Of a stretch of 57,664 nt of DNA, positions 38,314 through 47,794 are shown one piece after another. Source of the stretch: Pseudideonella sakaiensis (lineage in GTDB: Bacteria > Pseudomonadota > Gammaproteobacteria > Burkholderiales > Burkholderiaceae_C). The stretch covers positions 1-57,664 of the forward strand of contig NZ_BBYR01000064.1 in the NCBI RefSeq assembly GCF_001293525.1, given 5' to 3'. The position numbers were made by a program, and so were the translations under genes. Position 1 is the first letter of the stretch. Every line of letters begins with the position of its first letter. Below the pieces are notes generated by a model, which saw only the letters and a program-made list of their open reading frames with translations, did not search any database and had not been told where the DNA came from.

Positions 38314-39224
38314 TGGGCGTCCTCCGAGAGCTTGACGCGGGCGGCGCGCAGGAACAGCACCGCGGTCACGAAGATGATCAGGGTCAGCGAGGTCGAGGCG
38401 GCCGAGCCGAAGCCCAGGTTGCCGTTGTCGACCATCTCGCGGCGCACGAAGCCGGACATCGAGATCGTCGAGCCGCTGTTGCTGGTGAGCACGAAGATCA
38501 GGTCGAACACGCGCAGCGCGTCGAGCAGGCGGAAGATCACCGCCACCATCAGCGGCCCCTTGATCAGCGGCAGCGTCACCTTCAGGAAGACGCGCAGCGG
38601 GTGCACGCCGTCCACGCGCGCCGCCTCGTAGCAGTCGCGCGGCAGCGTCTGCAGCGCGGCGAGGATCAGCAGCGCCATGAAGGGCGTGGTCTTCCAGACG
38701 TCCACCGCCACCACCGTCCACATCGCATAGCGCGGGTCGGCCGTCCACGCGATCTTCGCGGCGATCAGGCCCCCGTCGACCAGCAGCTGGTTGATCAGCC
38801 CGAACTGGTCGTGCAGCATCCAGCCCCACATCTTGGCCGAGACGATGGTCGGGATCGCCCAGGGCACCAGCACCGCGGTGCGCACCAGCATGCGGCCGCG
38901 GAACTCCTGGTTCAGCAGCATCGCCACGCCCAGGCCGAACAGCGTCTCCAGCGCCACCGAGACCACCGCGAACTGGAAGGTGTTGGCAATCGACACGCCC
39001 CAGTCGCCGGACCAGAAGCCGTCGGCCTCGTTCGGGTTGCCGAACAGGCCGAACTCGCCGACGTAGTTGGCCAGGCCGACGAAGTGGCTGGCCGAGATGT
39101 CGTTGATGTTGGTCTCGGTGAAGCTGAACCATACCGAGCGGGCGAGCGGCCAGCCGGCCACCAGCGCCATCAGGATCAGCATCGGCGCGAGGAACAGCCA
39201 CGCGGTGCGGCGGCGGTCTTGCAT
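38310..39224 (-). CDS. Sugar ABC transporter permease (MalF/AglF type)
   Basis: A 304-residue inner-membrane permease. The first helix is AWLFLAPMLILMALVAGWPL, and the EAA loop is YEAARVDGVHPLRVFLKVTL followed by PLIKGPL. The helices and length fit the short MalF class without a large periplasmic loop. It lies 61 bases after the binding-protein gene and overlaps the MalG-type gene by four bases. Confidence 0.95.
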   Translation of the reverse strand: MQDRRRTAWLFLAPMLILMALVAGWPLARSVWFSFTETNINDISASHFVGLANYVGEFGLFGNPNEADGFWSGDWGVSIANTFQFAVVSVALETLFGLGVAMLLNQEFRGRMLVRTAVLVPWAIPTIVSAKMWGWMLHDQFGLINQLLVDGGLIAAKIAWTADPRYAMWTVVAVDVWKTTPFMALLILAALQTLPRDCYEAARVDGVHPLRVFLKVTLPLIKGPLMVAVIFRLLDALRVFDLIFVLTSNSGSTISMSGFVRREMVDNGNLGFGSAASTSLTLIIFVTAVLFLRAARVKLSEDAQ

Positions 39225-39285
39225 GGGAGGTCTCCGTCGGAGCGTCCAGGGGCGGGGTGCCGGGCGCGCCCGGCACCGGCCGGGC

Positions 39286-40548
39286 TTACCAGGCGTTGCG
39301 CCGCGTCTGCTTGAGCTTGCCCTCGAGCCGGCGCACCGCGTCGGCGCCGCTGGCCTTCTTCGACAGCACCTCGTGGGTGGCGTCCCAGAAGGCGCGGCTG
39401 ACCTCCGGGTACTTGAGCCCGGTGGCGGTGGCCGGGCGCGCCACCGCGCCGGTGAAGACGTCCAGCAGCTGGCCCATGAAGGGATTGGCCTTCTGCACGT
39501 CGGCGTCCTTGTACAGCTCCGGCAGCGTCGGGTTGTAGGAGCCGACGATCGCGCGCTTCTTCTGCACCTCGGGGCTGGTCATGTACATCACCAGCGCCGC
39601 GGCCGCGTCGGCGTTCTTCGAGTAGCGGTTCACCGCGAGCTGCCAGCCGCCCAGCGTGGCCGCGCGGCCGCCCGCGCCGGCCGGCAGCGGCGCGACGCCG
39701 ACCTTGCCCTTGACCGGGCTGTCCGGCGCCTGCGCCAGCGACCAGGCGTAGGGCCAGTTGCGCATGAACAGCGCCTTGCCGTTCTGGAACACGCCGCGCG
39801 CATCCTCCTCGGCGTAGTTCAGCACGCCGGCCGGCGCGATGCTGCCGATCCACGCGGCCGCGGTGTCCAGCGCGCGCGCCGCGTTGGCGTTGTTGATCGT
39901 GATGTTGCCCTGGGCGTCGACCACGCTGCCGCCGCCGAAGCTCGCCACCCACTCCAGCGCGTTGCAGCTCAGGCCCTCGTAGGCCTTGGCCTGGAACACG
40001 AAACCCTGGAAGTCGGCATTGCCGGCCGCGCGCTCGCCGTCCATCACCTTCTTCGCCGCCGCCGACAGCTCGTCCCAGCTGCCGGGCACGCCGAGCTTGT
40101 ACTTGTCCAGCAGGTCCTTGCGGTAGAACAGCAGGCCCGCGTCGGTGAACCACGGCATGCCGAGCAGCTTGCCGTCCACCGTGTTGTTGGCGACGATGGC
40201 CGGGAAGTGCTTCGCCTCCGCACCCTTGCTGTAGGGCTTGAGGTCGAGCAGGTGGTCCTTGATCACGCCGGGCCAGACCACGTCGACCATGATCACGTCG
40301 ACGTCGGAGGACTTGGCGGCGAACTGCTGGCGCAGCAGCGCGAGCTGGTCGGTGGAGCTGGTCGGGGCCGAGTACAGCTTGATCGTGTGCCCGTTGCGCC
40401 GGCCCCAGTCCTGCGCGTGCGCGAGGCAGTTCTCGATGTCGGCGGCGTTCGAGCCGCAGGCCAGGGTCAGCGTGGCAGCCATCGCGGCGCCAGGCAGGGC
40501 GGCCACCAGGGTGGCCAGGGCAGCGCCGCGGCGCAGCAGGGCATTCAT
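39286..40548 (-). CDS. Sugar ABC transporter substrate-binding protein
   Basis: A 420-residue extracellular binding protein of the MalE-like cluster. A Sec signal peptide (LLRRGAALATLVAALPGAAMA) is followed by TLTLACG. Family blocks are DVDVIMVDVVWPGV, GKLLGMPWFTDAGLLFYRKD, WDELSAAAKKV, FQNGKALFMRNWPYAW, LGGWQLAVNRYSKN and FWDATHEVLS. It is the first gene of the import operon; two LacI-type operators lie 38-73 bases upstream. The likely ligand, from context, is sucrose or a related alpha-glucoside. Confidence 0.94.
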   Translation of the reverse strand: MNALLRRGAALATLVAALPGAAMAATLTLACGSNAADIENCLAHAQDWGRRNGHTIKLYSAPTSSTDQLALLRQQFAAKSSDVDVIMVDVVWPGVIKDHLLDLKPYSKGAEAKHFPAIVANNTVDGKLLGMPWFTDAGLLFYRKDLLDKYKLGVPGSWDELSAAAKKVMDGERAAGNADFQGFVFQAKAYEGLSCNALEWVASFGGGSVVDAQGNITINNANAARALDTAAAWIGSIAPAGVLNYAEEDARGVFQNGKALFMRNWPYAWSLAQAPDSPVKGKVGVAPLPAGAGGRAATLGGWQLAVNRYSKNADAAAALVMYMTSPEVQKKRAIVGSYNPTLPELYKDADVQKANPFMGQLLDVFTGAVARPATATGLKYPEVSRAFWDATHEVLSKKASGADAVRRLEGKLKQTRRNAW

Positions 40549-40585
40549 GGGGTGTCTCCGGTGAAACTGTGCGATGGCATCGCAC

Positions 40586-40599
40586 TCAAAGCGGTTTGG
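40586..40599. promoter_or_regulatory. LacI-type operator 1 of the binding-protein gene
   Basis: TCAAAGCGGTTTGG, close to the local consensus CCAAA-N-CG-N-TTTGG with the CG centre typical of LacI-family sites. It is 22 bp from the next site. Confidence 0.68.
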
Positions 40600-40607
40600 A
40601 TGATGAT

Positions 40608-40621
40608 CCAAAGCGATTTGG
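40608..40621. promoter_or_regulatory. LacI-type operator 2 of the binding-protein gene
   Basis: CCAAAGCGATTTGG, a full match to the window's consensus palindrome. It lies between the regulator gene and the import operon. Confidence 0.72.
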
Positions 40622-40685
40622 ATGCGCACTGGGATTTTCCCTGGGGCGCGGCGGACCGCGGGATCGCGCGGCCGGCGCCCGGCGC

Positions 40686-41717
40686 TCAGCGCGGTGCCGG
40701 CGGCCCGACCGAATTGCCCGGCACGTAGGCCGGCTGGCGCAACTGGTGCGGCTCGTCGAGCGGCTGCCGCTCGACCAGCGCCCGCACCATGCGGCCGATG
40801 CTGCGCCCGGACTCGAAGGCCGTCGGCTGCGTGACCGCGGCGACCTCGATGCCGCCGAACAGCGTGTCCTCCGGGATACCCTCGTTGACGACGAGGGACA
40901 TGTCGTGCCCGAGCCGCAGGCCGGCATCCAGCAGCGCCCGGATCATGCCGATGCCGCCGATGTTGTTGTCCACCACGACCGCGGTCGGCCGCTGCGCCGC
41001 CGGCATCGCGAGCAGCTGGCGTGCCGCCGCGTAGCCGGCGCGGCGCTCGAGGCTGCCCGCCAGCACGCACGCCGGGTCCACCGGCAGCCGGGCCTTGCGC
41101 ATCGCGGCCAGGAAGCCGGCGTGGCGCTGGAAGGCGAAGTTGTAGTGCAGCGGCGCGTGCACGTAGGCGATCATCCGGTGACCTGCGGCGACCAGCGCCT
41201 GCACGGCCAGGCGCGAGCAGGCCTCGTTGTCGAAGTCGAACCAGGGGAAGCCATCGGCGCGCGCGGTGCGCCCGTAGGCAACGAAGGGGAAGCCGCTGTC
41301 CTGCAGGTAGCGGATGCGCGGGTCCTCGCGCAGCGTGTGCGCGACCACCAGCGCATCGACGCGCCGGCCGCGCACCATGCGGTCGTAGATCGGCAGCTCG
41401 TCCTCGGTCGGCGCCGCGGCGAGGAGCAGATCGCAGCCGGCCTCGTCGAGGGTGCGCGCCAGCCCTTCGAGCATCTGCAGGAAGGACGGGTTGCCGAGGA
41501 ACTCGGTGGCCGGCGAATAGACGATCCCCACCGCATCGGCCCGGCCGAGCGCGACCTGCCGCGCCGCGCGGTTCGGCTGGTAGCCCAGCTCCTGCGCCGC
41601 CTGGCGCACGCGTTCGCGCGTCGCCGGGCTGACGTCGCTGTAGCCGCTGAGGGCGCGGCTGACGGTCGTCGGCGACAGGCCGAGGTGGGCGGAGAGATCC
41701 TTCAGGTTGACGGGCAT
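40686..41717 (-). CDS. LacI-family transcriptional regulator (AglR/SuxR-like)
   Basis: A 343-residue regulator. The N-terminal helix-turn-helix and hinge are NLKDLSAHLGLSPTTVSRAL and YQPNRAARQVALGRADA; the rest is a periplasmic-binding-like sugar domain (VVVDNNIGGIGMIRALLDAG, AAVTQPTAFESGRSIGRMV). It sits between the import operon and the porin gene, both of which carry CCAAA-CG-TTTGG operators, so it is the evident repressor of the sucrose/alpha-glucoside regulon. No such operator is seen before its own start. Confidence 0.94.
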   Translation of the reverse strand: MPVNLKDLSAHLGLSPTTVSRALSGYSDVSPATRERVRQAAQELGYQPNRAARQVALGRADAVGIVYSPATEFLGNPSFLQMLEGLARTLDEAGCDLLLAAAPTEDELPIYDRMVRGRRVDALVVAHTLREDPRIRYLQDSGFPFVAYGRTARADGFPWFDFDNEACSRLAVQALVAAGHRMIAYVHAPLHYNFAFQRHAGFLAAMRKARLPVDPACVLAGSLERRAGYAAARQLLAMPAAQRPTAVVVDNNIGGIGMIRALLDAGLRLGHDMSLVVNEGIPEDTLFGGIEVAAVTQPTAFESGRSIGRMVRALVERQPLDEPHQLRQPAYVPGNSVGPPAPR

Positions 41718-41793
41718 GGGCCGCTCGGGTGAGGACCCGGCATGATAAGGAGTTCATGCGGCCCGCCCGGCCCTGGGGACGCGCTGGCCAGGA

Positions 41794-43218
41794 TCAGAAC
41801 CATCCTTCGATCTGCACGCCGTAGCTCAGGCCGCTGCGCTTGTTCTGGTAGGCGTCCACCGGGGTGGCGCAGTCGCGGCCGGTGCAGGTGACGGGGCCGG
41901 CGGCGGCCGCGGCATCGTTCCACTTCGCGTAGGTGGTGAAGAAGCGAATCGCCGGGCGCGACCAGATGCTGCGTCCCATCGAGAACTGCGTGCCCAGCGT
42001 CACCTTGGCCAGGCGCCGCGCGCCCAGCCGGTCGCCGTCGGATTCCGCCTGCTGCAGGCCGACCTCCGACACCAGGCTCCAGATGTTGTTGATGTGGTAC
42101 TGCGGCCGCGCGCCGATCCAGAATTCCTTGTTCGTCACGCCGTCGACCTTGGCCAGCCGCAGGCCGGCCGTCATCGACGCGGTGATCGCCGAGCCCTTGG
42201 GCTCCATCACCCAGTGGTCGAACAGCAGCCACTCGCGGCGGCGCTCGGTGCTGCCCGCGATGCCCACGCCGCGCAGCGTCATCGCGTCGTGCGCGAACTT
42301 CAGCACCACCTCGTTGAAGCCGCCGAGGCCGAAGGGGTCGGCCTGGGTGTGCTGGACGTGCAGGCCCAGGCCGTTGCGCCCGGGCTTGTTGTCGAAGGAA
42401 CGCGTCTCGCGGATCACCACCGGCACCGGCGGCGTCGCCGGGTTGCCGTCCAGGTCCGCAAGCTGGGTCGTCTCGACGGTGTAGCTGCTGCGGCCGTCGC
42501 GGTTGTTCTTCAGCGCGAGGTCCAGGCCCAGCGCCAGCTTGCCGCCGGGGTTCACCGCGATGTCCTCCAGGCGCAGGTCGTGCACCGTCACGCTGCGCGA
42601 ACCGCCGCCGATCAGGTCCGGGTTGAAGCCGCCGAGCGCGGGGTTCACGCCATAGCCGGTGAAGTCGCCCATGCGCAGCATCGCGTAGGAGAAGCGCCCG
42701 AGCGGCGTCTTCACGTTCTCGAGGCCGGCGCCGACGCCCTGGTTCGGCTCCCAGAAGCCGTAGTCCAGCATGTGGATGTCGCGGTTGCCGTAGAAGCGCT
42801 TGCCGGCCCACAGCGACGCGCCCTGCAGCGCCTGCACGCCGAGCCCGCTGCCGATGTCCTGGGCCTCGACGAAGACCTCGCGCCACGAGGGCGAGGTCTG
42901 CTCCCAGTTGGCGATGCCCTGGGTGCCGTAGGAGAAGCGGAAGGTGGACTTGAAGGTCGTGCCGTCGACCTGGCCGAGGGTGCTGCGGAACACCAGGTCG
43001 GCGTAGGTGTCGCACTCGTTGCCGAGGCGGAACCAGAGCACCGAGCCGGGCAGCCGGAAGCAGACTTCCTTGCCGCCCTGGCTGCTGGTGCCCATGCCGC
43101 TGCGGAAGTAGCCGCCGAAATCGACCGGGAGCGCGCGGGCGGGTGCCGCGGCCAGCAGCGCGGCGGCGAGGGCCAGGGGGGCCACGGGGGCCAGGGCGAG
43201 CGGGTTCGTCTTCATCAT
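41794..43218 (-). CDS. LamB-type maltoporin/sucrose porin
   Basis: A 474-residue outer-membrane beta-barrel. After a signal peptide ending ARA-LP, the mature start VDFGGYFRSGMGTSSQGG is the LamB/ScrY hallmark. Other family segments are LGNECDTYADLVF, AGKRFYGNRDIHMLDYGFWE and the aromatic C-terminal strand YGVQIEGWF, whose terminal Phe is recognised by the BAM complex. Two Cys pairs (one near the N-terminus) may form loop disulfides. The first of two adjacent ATGs is used because GGAGG lies five bases upstream. A LacI-type operator is 23 bases before the start. Confidence 0.94.
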   Translation of the reverse strand: MMKTNPLALAPVAPLALAAALLAAAPARALPVDFGGYFRSGMGTSSQGGKEVCFRLPGSVLWFRLGNECDTYADLVFRSTLGQVDGTTFKSTFRFSYGTQGIANWEQTSPSWREVFVEAQDIGSGLGVQALQGASLWAGKRFYGNRDIHMLDYGFWEPNQGVGAGLENVKTPLGRFSYAMLRMGDFTGYGVNPALGGFNPDLIGGGSRSVTVHDLRLEDIAVNPGGKLALGLDLALKNNRDGRSSYTVETTQLADLDGNPATPPVPVVIRETRSFDNKPGRNGLGLHVQHTQADPFGLGGFNEVVLKFAHDAMTLRGVGIAGSTERRREWLLFDHWVMEPKGSAITASMTAGLRLAKVDGVTNKEFWIGARPQYHINNIWSLVSEVGLQQAESDGDRLGARRLAKVTLGTQFSMGRSIWSRPAIRFFTTYAKWNDAAAAAGPVTCTGRDCATPVDAYQNKRSGLSYGVQIEGWF

Positions 43219-43240
43219 CGTGTCCTCCGGAGTGGTTTGT

Positions 43241-43254
43241 CCAAAGCGCTTTGA
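43241..43254. promoter_or_regulatory. LacI-type operator of the porin gene
   Basis: CCAAAGCGCTTTGA, with the inner 12 bases a perfect palindrome. Only one copy is visible here. Confidence 0.68.
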
Positions 43255-43407
43255 AAACAGGGCGCGGGCGGGCCGACGGCGACAGCCGCGCGCGGAATGG
43301 CGGTCCACGTCGCGCAGCGCGGACCACGGGGAAACTCGGGATCGGGCCGGTGGCGGGCGCCCGGCCGGGCGCGTGCTGCGTCCGCAGTGGCGCCGCGGGT
43401 CCGCCGC

Positions 43408-45351
43408 TCAGCCGCTCGGGCCGGGCAGCTGCAGCCAGGCCAGCCGGTAGCCCGCGAGCTGCAGGCCTTGGCGCAGCCGCTCGGTGCGCCCGCTCACGAG
43501 GTCCGTCGCGTCGGGCGGCAGCGCCGAGAAGACCTCGGCCGCCACCGACTGCGGCTGCTCGCTGAAGTTGGCCAGCACCAGCACGTCGCCCCGCCCATCG
43601 GCACCGGGCCGCGTGAAGCCGAGCACGTGCGGGTTGTGGCTGCGGAAGCCGACCAGGCGGTTGCCGCCGAAGGCCGGCGTCGCGGCACGGGTGGCGATCA
43701 GGGCCCGCAGCGCGCCGTAGAGCCGGCCGGGCACGGTCGACGGATCGAGCCGCTGCGCATGGCGCACCGGGTCGCGCCGCGGCCGGTGCGCCCAGCGGCT
43801 GTCGTCGGCGCGGCCCGGCTCGTCGCGGTAGCCCGCGTCGTTGGGCATGCCGATCTCGTCGCCGAGGTAGAGCAGCGGGATGCCGCCGGTGGCCAGCATG
43901 ACGCCGTGCAGCAGCAGGATGCGCTCGACGGCGAGCGGATCGCCCTGCTCCAGCCCGCACAGCGACGCGCAGGTGCCGCTGATGCGGCAGTCGCCGGTCG
44001 CCGGGTTGTCCTGGAAGGGCACGCCGCGCGCGAAGGAGCCGGGGAAGCGGGCCACGTAGAAGCGGTTCAGGAACTGCCGGTGGTCGCCGCCATGGATGCC
44101 CAGGCGGGCCGCGTCCTCGTCGGCGAAGGTCCAGCCGATGTCGTCGTGGCTGCGCACGTAGTTGACCCACGCGGTGCCGGGCGGCAGCGCCTGGCGCTCC
44201 TCCAGCGCCTGCTGCAGCAGGTTCACCTCGCGCGTGGCCAGCGTGTTCCACAGCAGCGCCATCTGCAGCGGGTTGTACGAGAGCGCGCACTCCGCCGGGT
44301 CGATGTACTTCACGACCTCGTCGGGGTGCACGATGGCCTCGCTCTTGAAGACCAGTGCCGGCGCCGCGATGCGGGCGAGCGCGTTGTAGGCGCGCAGCAG
44401 GGTGTGCGCCTCGGGCAGGTTCTCGCAGGCGGTGCCGAGCTGCTTCCAGATGAAGGCGACCGCGTCCATGCGCAGCACCTCCACGCCGAGGTTGGCGATG
44501 AAGAGCATCTCGCCGGCCATCGCGGCGAACACCGCGGGGTTGGCGTAGTTCAGGTCCCACTGGTAGCGGTGGAAGGTGGTCCAGACCCAGCGCCCGTCGG
44601 GCAGTTGGGAGAAGGCCCCCGGGTGCTCGTCGGGGAAGATCTCGCGCAGCGTGCGCTCGTAGCGGTCCGGCTCGCGGCGGTCGGGGTGGATGTGGTAGTA
44701 GGCGGCATGCACCGGGTCGCCGGCGGCGGCGGCACGCGCCCAGTCGTGCTCGTCCGAGGTGTGGTTGAAGACGAAGTCCAGCACCAGCGAGATGCCGGCC
44801 TCCCGCAGCGCCTGCGCGAGGCGGCGCAGGTCCTCGATCGTGCCCAGCGCGGGCTGCAGCGCACGGTAGCTGCTGACCGCATAGCCGCCGTCGTTGTGCG
44901 GCTCGGGGCAGCGCCAGGGCGGCATCAGGTGCAGGTAGCGCAGGCCGAGCTCGCGGAAGTGGGGGATCGCCGCCGCGATCCCGGCGAGGTCGCCGGCATG
45001 GCGGTCGGCATAGCAGACGCCGCCGACCACGTCGGGAGCCGCGAACCAGTCCGGCGTGGCCTCGCGCCGGGCATCCAGCGCCTTCAGCGCCGGCGCCCGC
45101 TCGAGCCAGGAGGCCCAGGCACGCGCGAGCAGGTCGTCGAGGAAGGCGGCGAAGTCGCTGCGCTGCCCGTACAGCCGTGCCAGCTCGGTCCGCAGCCGCG
45201 GCAGGTGCCGCCGCAAGCGGGCGAGGAAGGCGGCGCCGTCGGGGTGCCCCGCCGCCCGCCGCGCCGCGCGGTCGAGCAGCGCGGCGGGGTCGTCGACGGG
45301 TTCGGCGGGGGCATCCAGGGCGCCTGGATCGCGGGCGGGGGCCTTCGGCAT
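43408..45351 (-). CDS. Amylosucrase (GH13 subfamily 4) or sucrose hydrolase
   Basis: A 647-residue enzyme matching the Neisseria polysaccharea amylosucrase length and motifs. It carries the nucleophile Asp296 in [20 protein letters not shown], acid Glu338 in FKSEAIVHP, and Asp403 in RSHDDIGW, each exactly ten residues beyond the known D286, E328 and D393, plus WAHRPR near the acceptor site. Amylosucrase transfers the glucosyl unit of sucrose onto glycogen-like chains and frees fructose; Xanthomonas SuxB-type sucrose hydrolases share the same core, so pure hydrolysis is possible. No signal peptide. Two LacI-type operators lie 10-44 bases upstream. The gene directly links sucrose to the glycogen genes nearby. 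Confidence 0.94.
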   Translation of the reverse strand: MPKAPARDPGALDAPAEPVDDPAALLDRAARRAAGHPDGAAFLARLRRHLPRLRTELARLYGQRSDFAAFLDDLLARAWASWLERAPALKALDARREATPDWFAAPDVVGGVCYADRHAGDLAGIAAAIPHFRELGLRYLHLMPPWRCPEPHNDGGYAVSSYRALQPALGTIEDLRRLAQALREAGISLVLDFVFNHTSDEHDWARAAAAGDPVHAAYYHIHPDRREPDRYERTLREIFPDEHPGAFSQLPDGRWVWTTFHRYQWDLNYANPAVFAAMAGEMLFIANLGVEVLRMDAVAFIWKQLGTACENLPEAHTLLRAYNALARIAAPALVFKSEAIVHPDEVVKYIDPAECALSYNPLQMALLWNTLATREVNLLQQALEERQALPPGTAWVNYVRSHDDIGWTFADEDAARLGIHGGDHRQFLNRFYVARFPGSFARGVPFQDNPATGDCRISGTCASLCGLEQGDPLAVERILLLHGVMLATGGIPLLYLGDEIGMPNDAGYRDEPGRADDSRWAHRPRRDPVRHAQRLDPSTVPGRLYGALRALIATRAATPAFGGNRLVGFRSHNPHVLGFTRPGADGRGDVLVLANFSEQPQSVAAEVFSALPPDATDLVSGRTERLRQGLQLAGYRLAWLQLPGPSG

Positions 45352-45360
45352 GCTGTGTCT

Positions 45361-45374
45361 CCAAATCGCTTTGG
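45361..45374. promoter_or_regulatory. LacI-type operator 1 of the amylosucrase gene
   Basis: CCAAATCGCTTTGG, only ten bases before the start codon, spaced 21 bp from the second copy. Confidence 0.72.
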
Positions 45375-45381
45375 CTATTAT

Positions 45382-45395
45382 CCAAAGCGGTTTGG
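45382..45395. promoter_or_regulatory. LacI-type operator 2 of the amylosucrase gene
   Basis: CCAAAGCGGTTTGG, a full consensus copy. It lies in the 91-base gap behind the MFS gene. Confidence 0.72.
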
Positions 45396-45442
45396 ATTGC
45401 GGCATCGGGGATTGCACTGAGGGCGCGGCTGGGCCGGGCGCT

Positions 45443-46660
45443 TCAGCCGATGCGGCGGGCGCCGAGCGCGAGCAGCAGGCTCGCGAGCACCACCAGGCCC
45501 ATCGCCGCGCCGAGCGACACGGCCTGCGCGAGCGCGCCGACCAGCGGCGGGCCGACCAGGAAGCCGGCATAGCCGACCGAGGTGACCGCGGCGATGCCGG
45601 CGGCGCGGCTGACGCCCGGCACCCGGGTGGCCGCGCCGTACAGGATGGGCGCCACCAGCGCAAGGCCGATGCCCACACCGGCAAAGCCGACCAGCGCCAC
45701 CACGGGATGCGCGAGCGGCAGCACCACGGCCATCGACAGCGCTGACAGCAGCGCGCCGAAGGCCAGCAGGCGGGCATCGGGGACGCGCGCCCGCAGCGCG
45801 TCGCCAGCGAAGCGGGCTCCGGCCATCGCGCCCGAGAAGACCGCGAAGGCCAGCCCGGCCACCGCCTGCGGCTGCCCGAGCTCCTGCTTCATGTAGAGCA
45901 CGCTCCAGTTGTAGAGCACGCCCTCGGCCGTGAGCCCGGCGAAGGCCAGCGCACCGATCAGCAGCAGCCGTCCACGCGGCCACGCGAAGGCCTGCGGCGG
46001 CCGTTCGCCCGGCGCCGCCGGGTGCTGCTCGAGCATGTGCGGCCACGCCGCGAGGCCCAGGCCCGCCAACAGGCCGCCGACCACCGCGAGCTGCCACGCG
46101 GCATCGACGCCGGCGCGCAGCAGCAGCGCCGCGAGCGCCGCGCCCAGCATGCCGCCCGCGCTGAACATGCCGTGCAGCCCGCCCATCACGGCGCGCCGGC
46201 TGAGCGACTCCAGCGCGGTGCCCTCGGCATTGATCGCGACGTCGTACAGGCTCATCGCCGCGCCATGCAGCAGCATCGCGGGCAGCAGCCAGCCCAGCGA
46301 GGGCCAGTGCAGCGCCAGCGCGAGCATCGCTGCCATCGCCAGCAGCGAGCCGGCCAGCGCCCGCCGCACGCCCCAGCGCGCGACGACGCGGCCGGCGACC
46401 CACAGCGACAGCACGGCGCCGCTGGCGATCGCGAACAGGACCGTCGACAGCCCCGCCGCGTCCAGCCCGTACTGCGCCTTCAGCGACGGGATGTGCACGC
46501 CCCAGGCCCCGCCCTGCAGGCCGAGCAGCGCGAAGTGCAGGCGGTTGGCGCGCCGCGCCTGCGACAGGCGGGCACGGTCCGGCGCGGCCGCCCCCGCCGT
46601 CGCGGAGGCCGGCGGGGTCGCGGCATCGCCCGCGGCCGCCGCGCCGGCCGGCCGGGTCAC
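45443..46660 (-). CDS. MFS transporter (YbjJ-like)
   Basis: A 405-residue inner-membrane carrier with about twelve helices ([40 protein letters not shown]). A conserved MFS-type loop [16 protein letters not shown] follows helix 2. An Ala-rich cytosolic N-terminus of about 35 residues precedes the first helix. Its ATG overlaps the kinase stop (ATGA). It could import or export a sugar such as fructose; in Xanthomonas sux loci an MFS carrier also neighbours the sucrose enzyme, but family membership here differs or is unclear. Confidence 0.88.
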   Translation of the reverse strand: MTRPAGAAAAGDAATPPASATAGAAAPDRARLSQARRANRLHFALLGLQGGAWGVHIPSLKAQYGLDAAGLSTVLFAIASGAVLSLWVAGRVVARWGVRRALAGSLLAMAAMLALALHWPSLGWLLPAMLLHGAAMSLYDVAINAEGTALESLSRRAVMGGLHGMFSAGGMLGAALAALLLRAGVDAAWQLAVVGGLLAGLGLAAWPHMLEQHPAAPGERPPQAFAWPRGRLLLIGALAFAGLTAEGVLYNWSVLYMKQELGQPQAVAGLAFAVFSGAMAGARFAGDALRARVPDARLLAFGALLSALSMAVVLPLAHPVVALVGFAGVGIGLALVAPILYGAATRVPGVSRAAGIAAVTSVGYAGFLVGPPLVGALAQAVSLGAAMGLVVLASLLLALGARRIG

Positions 46661-47610
46661 CCGAGGCCCCAGTTCCGGCGCCAGTCGGCGTAGAAGCCCA
46701 GGTCGTGCGGCACCGCACCGTCCAGGCCGCAGACGGCGGCGGCGAAGTCGTTCGCGCGCGCGAGCAGGGTCGGCCGGTTCCAGCCATGCCAGCGTCCGGC
46801 CAGCACCACCGCCGCAAAGGCATCGCCGGCGCCGACGCTGTCGCCCCAGCGCGGCGGCGGGCGGCCGGGGCCCTGCTCGACGAGCTCGCCGCCCGGCCCC
46901 AGCCAGGCCGAGCCCGCCGCCCCCCGGGTCACGAACAGCTCGCCGACGCGGAACTGCGCCAACAGCTGCTCCGCCGCGGCGCCGAGCCCGGCCTCGCCCC
47001 AGGGCGTGACGGCCTGCGCCGGATGCACGAACCAGGCGACGAGGCGGCGCAGTTCCTCCTCGTTGACCTTGACCGCCTGCGCGCCCTGCAGGGTCGTGGC
47101 GACCGTGGGCGGCACCACCTGGTCATCGCGCAGGTTCAGGTCGACGACCACCGGCGCCGGCAGCGCGGCGCGCAGCGCGGTGATCGCCGCCCGCGAGACC
47201 GGCCCGCGCTGCGCCAGCGTGCCGAGGTAGAGCGCGCTCGGCTGCAGCCCGTCGACGGCGGCGCAGGCCGCGGCGGCGTCGAGGTGGTCCCAGGCCTGGT
47301 CGTCGAGGATGCGGAAGACGTGGTCCGTGCCGCGCCGCTCGACCAGCACGCGGCCGGTCGGGCGCGCGCGATCGACCTGCAGGCCCTCGGTGCCGAGGCC
47401 GAAGCGCGCGAAGTCCGCCCGCACGCGGGCACCGGCGGCGTCGTCGCCGATGCGGGTCAGCATGCGCACCGGCACGCCGAGGGCCGCCAGCGAGCGCGCC
47501 ACGTTGAACGGGGCACCGCCCACCACGGCGTGGTCGCCGTAGTCGTCGACCAGGGCCTCGCCGACGACGAGCACCGGGCCGGGGCCCGGTCCGACGGTCG
47601 TGACGCTCAT
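46657..47610 (-). CDS. PfkB-family sugar kinase, probable fructokinase
   Basis: A 317-residue ribokinase-fold kinase. It has the N-terminal VVGEALVDDYGDHAVVGGAP and FNVARSLAALG signature, the phosphate-transfer region LFVTRGAAGS, and the anion hole/catalytic base GDSVGAGDAFAA. The start at 47610 has GGAGG seven bases upstream. The product would phosphorylate the fructose freed by amylosucrase or glucosidases to fructose-6-phosphate, feeding Pgi. It is the first gene of a kinase-MFS operon, preceded by two LacI-type operators. Substrate is inferred from context only. Confidence 0.9.
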   Translation of the reverse strand: MSVTTVGPGPGPVLVVGEALVDDYGDHAVVGGAPFNVARSLAALGVPVRMLTRIGDDAAGARVRADFARFGLGTEGLQVDRARPTGRVLVERRGTDHVFRILDDQAWDHLDAAAACAAVDGLQPSALYLGTLAQRGPVSRAAITALRAALPAPVVVDLNLRDDQVVPPTVATTLQGAQAVKVNEEELRRLVAWFVHPAQAVTPWGEAGLGAAAEQLLAQFRVGELFVTRGAAGSAWLGPGGELVEQGPGRPPPRWGDSVGAGDAFAAVVLAGRWHGWNRPTLLARANDFAAAVCGLDGAVPHDLGFYADWRRNWGLG

Positions 47611-47656
47611 GCGGGCCTCCGCCCGGCTGCGATGTCCATGCTGCACCTCGCGCGAT

Positions 47657-47670
47657 CCAAAACGCTTCGG
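47657..47670. promoter_or_regulatory. LacI-type operator 1 of the kinase-MFS operon
   Basis: CCAAAACGCTTCGG, the most degenerate copy, 21 bp from the second. Confidence 0.6.
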
Positions 47671-47677
47671 ATCATAT

Positions 47678-47691
47678 CCAAACCGCTTTGG
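47678..47691. promoter_or_regulatory. LacI-type operator 2 of the kinase-MFS operon
   Basis: CCAAACCGCTTTGG. It lies 68 bases upstream of the kinase start, in the gap behind the aldolase gene. Confidence 0.7.
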
Positions 47692-47794
47692 CTTGCGCTA
47701 CGGGTTCACCCTCGGGGCGTTCGTATCGCAGCTCCGCAGCGTCAATCAGCGCACGCCGGGCGAGGCGGTCGCCCGTCGTCGGCGCGGCCACGCG

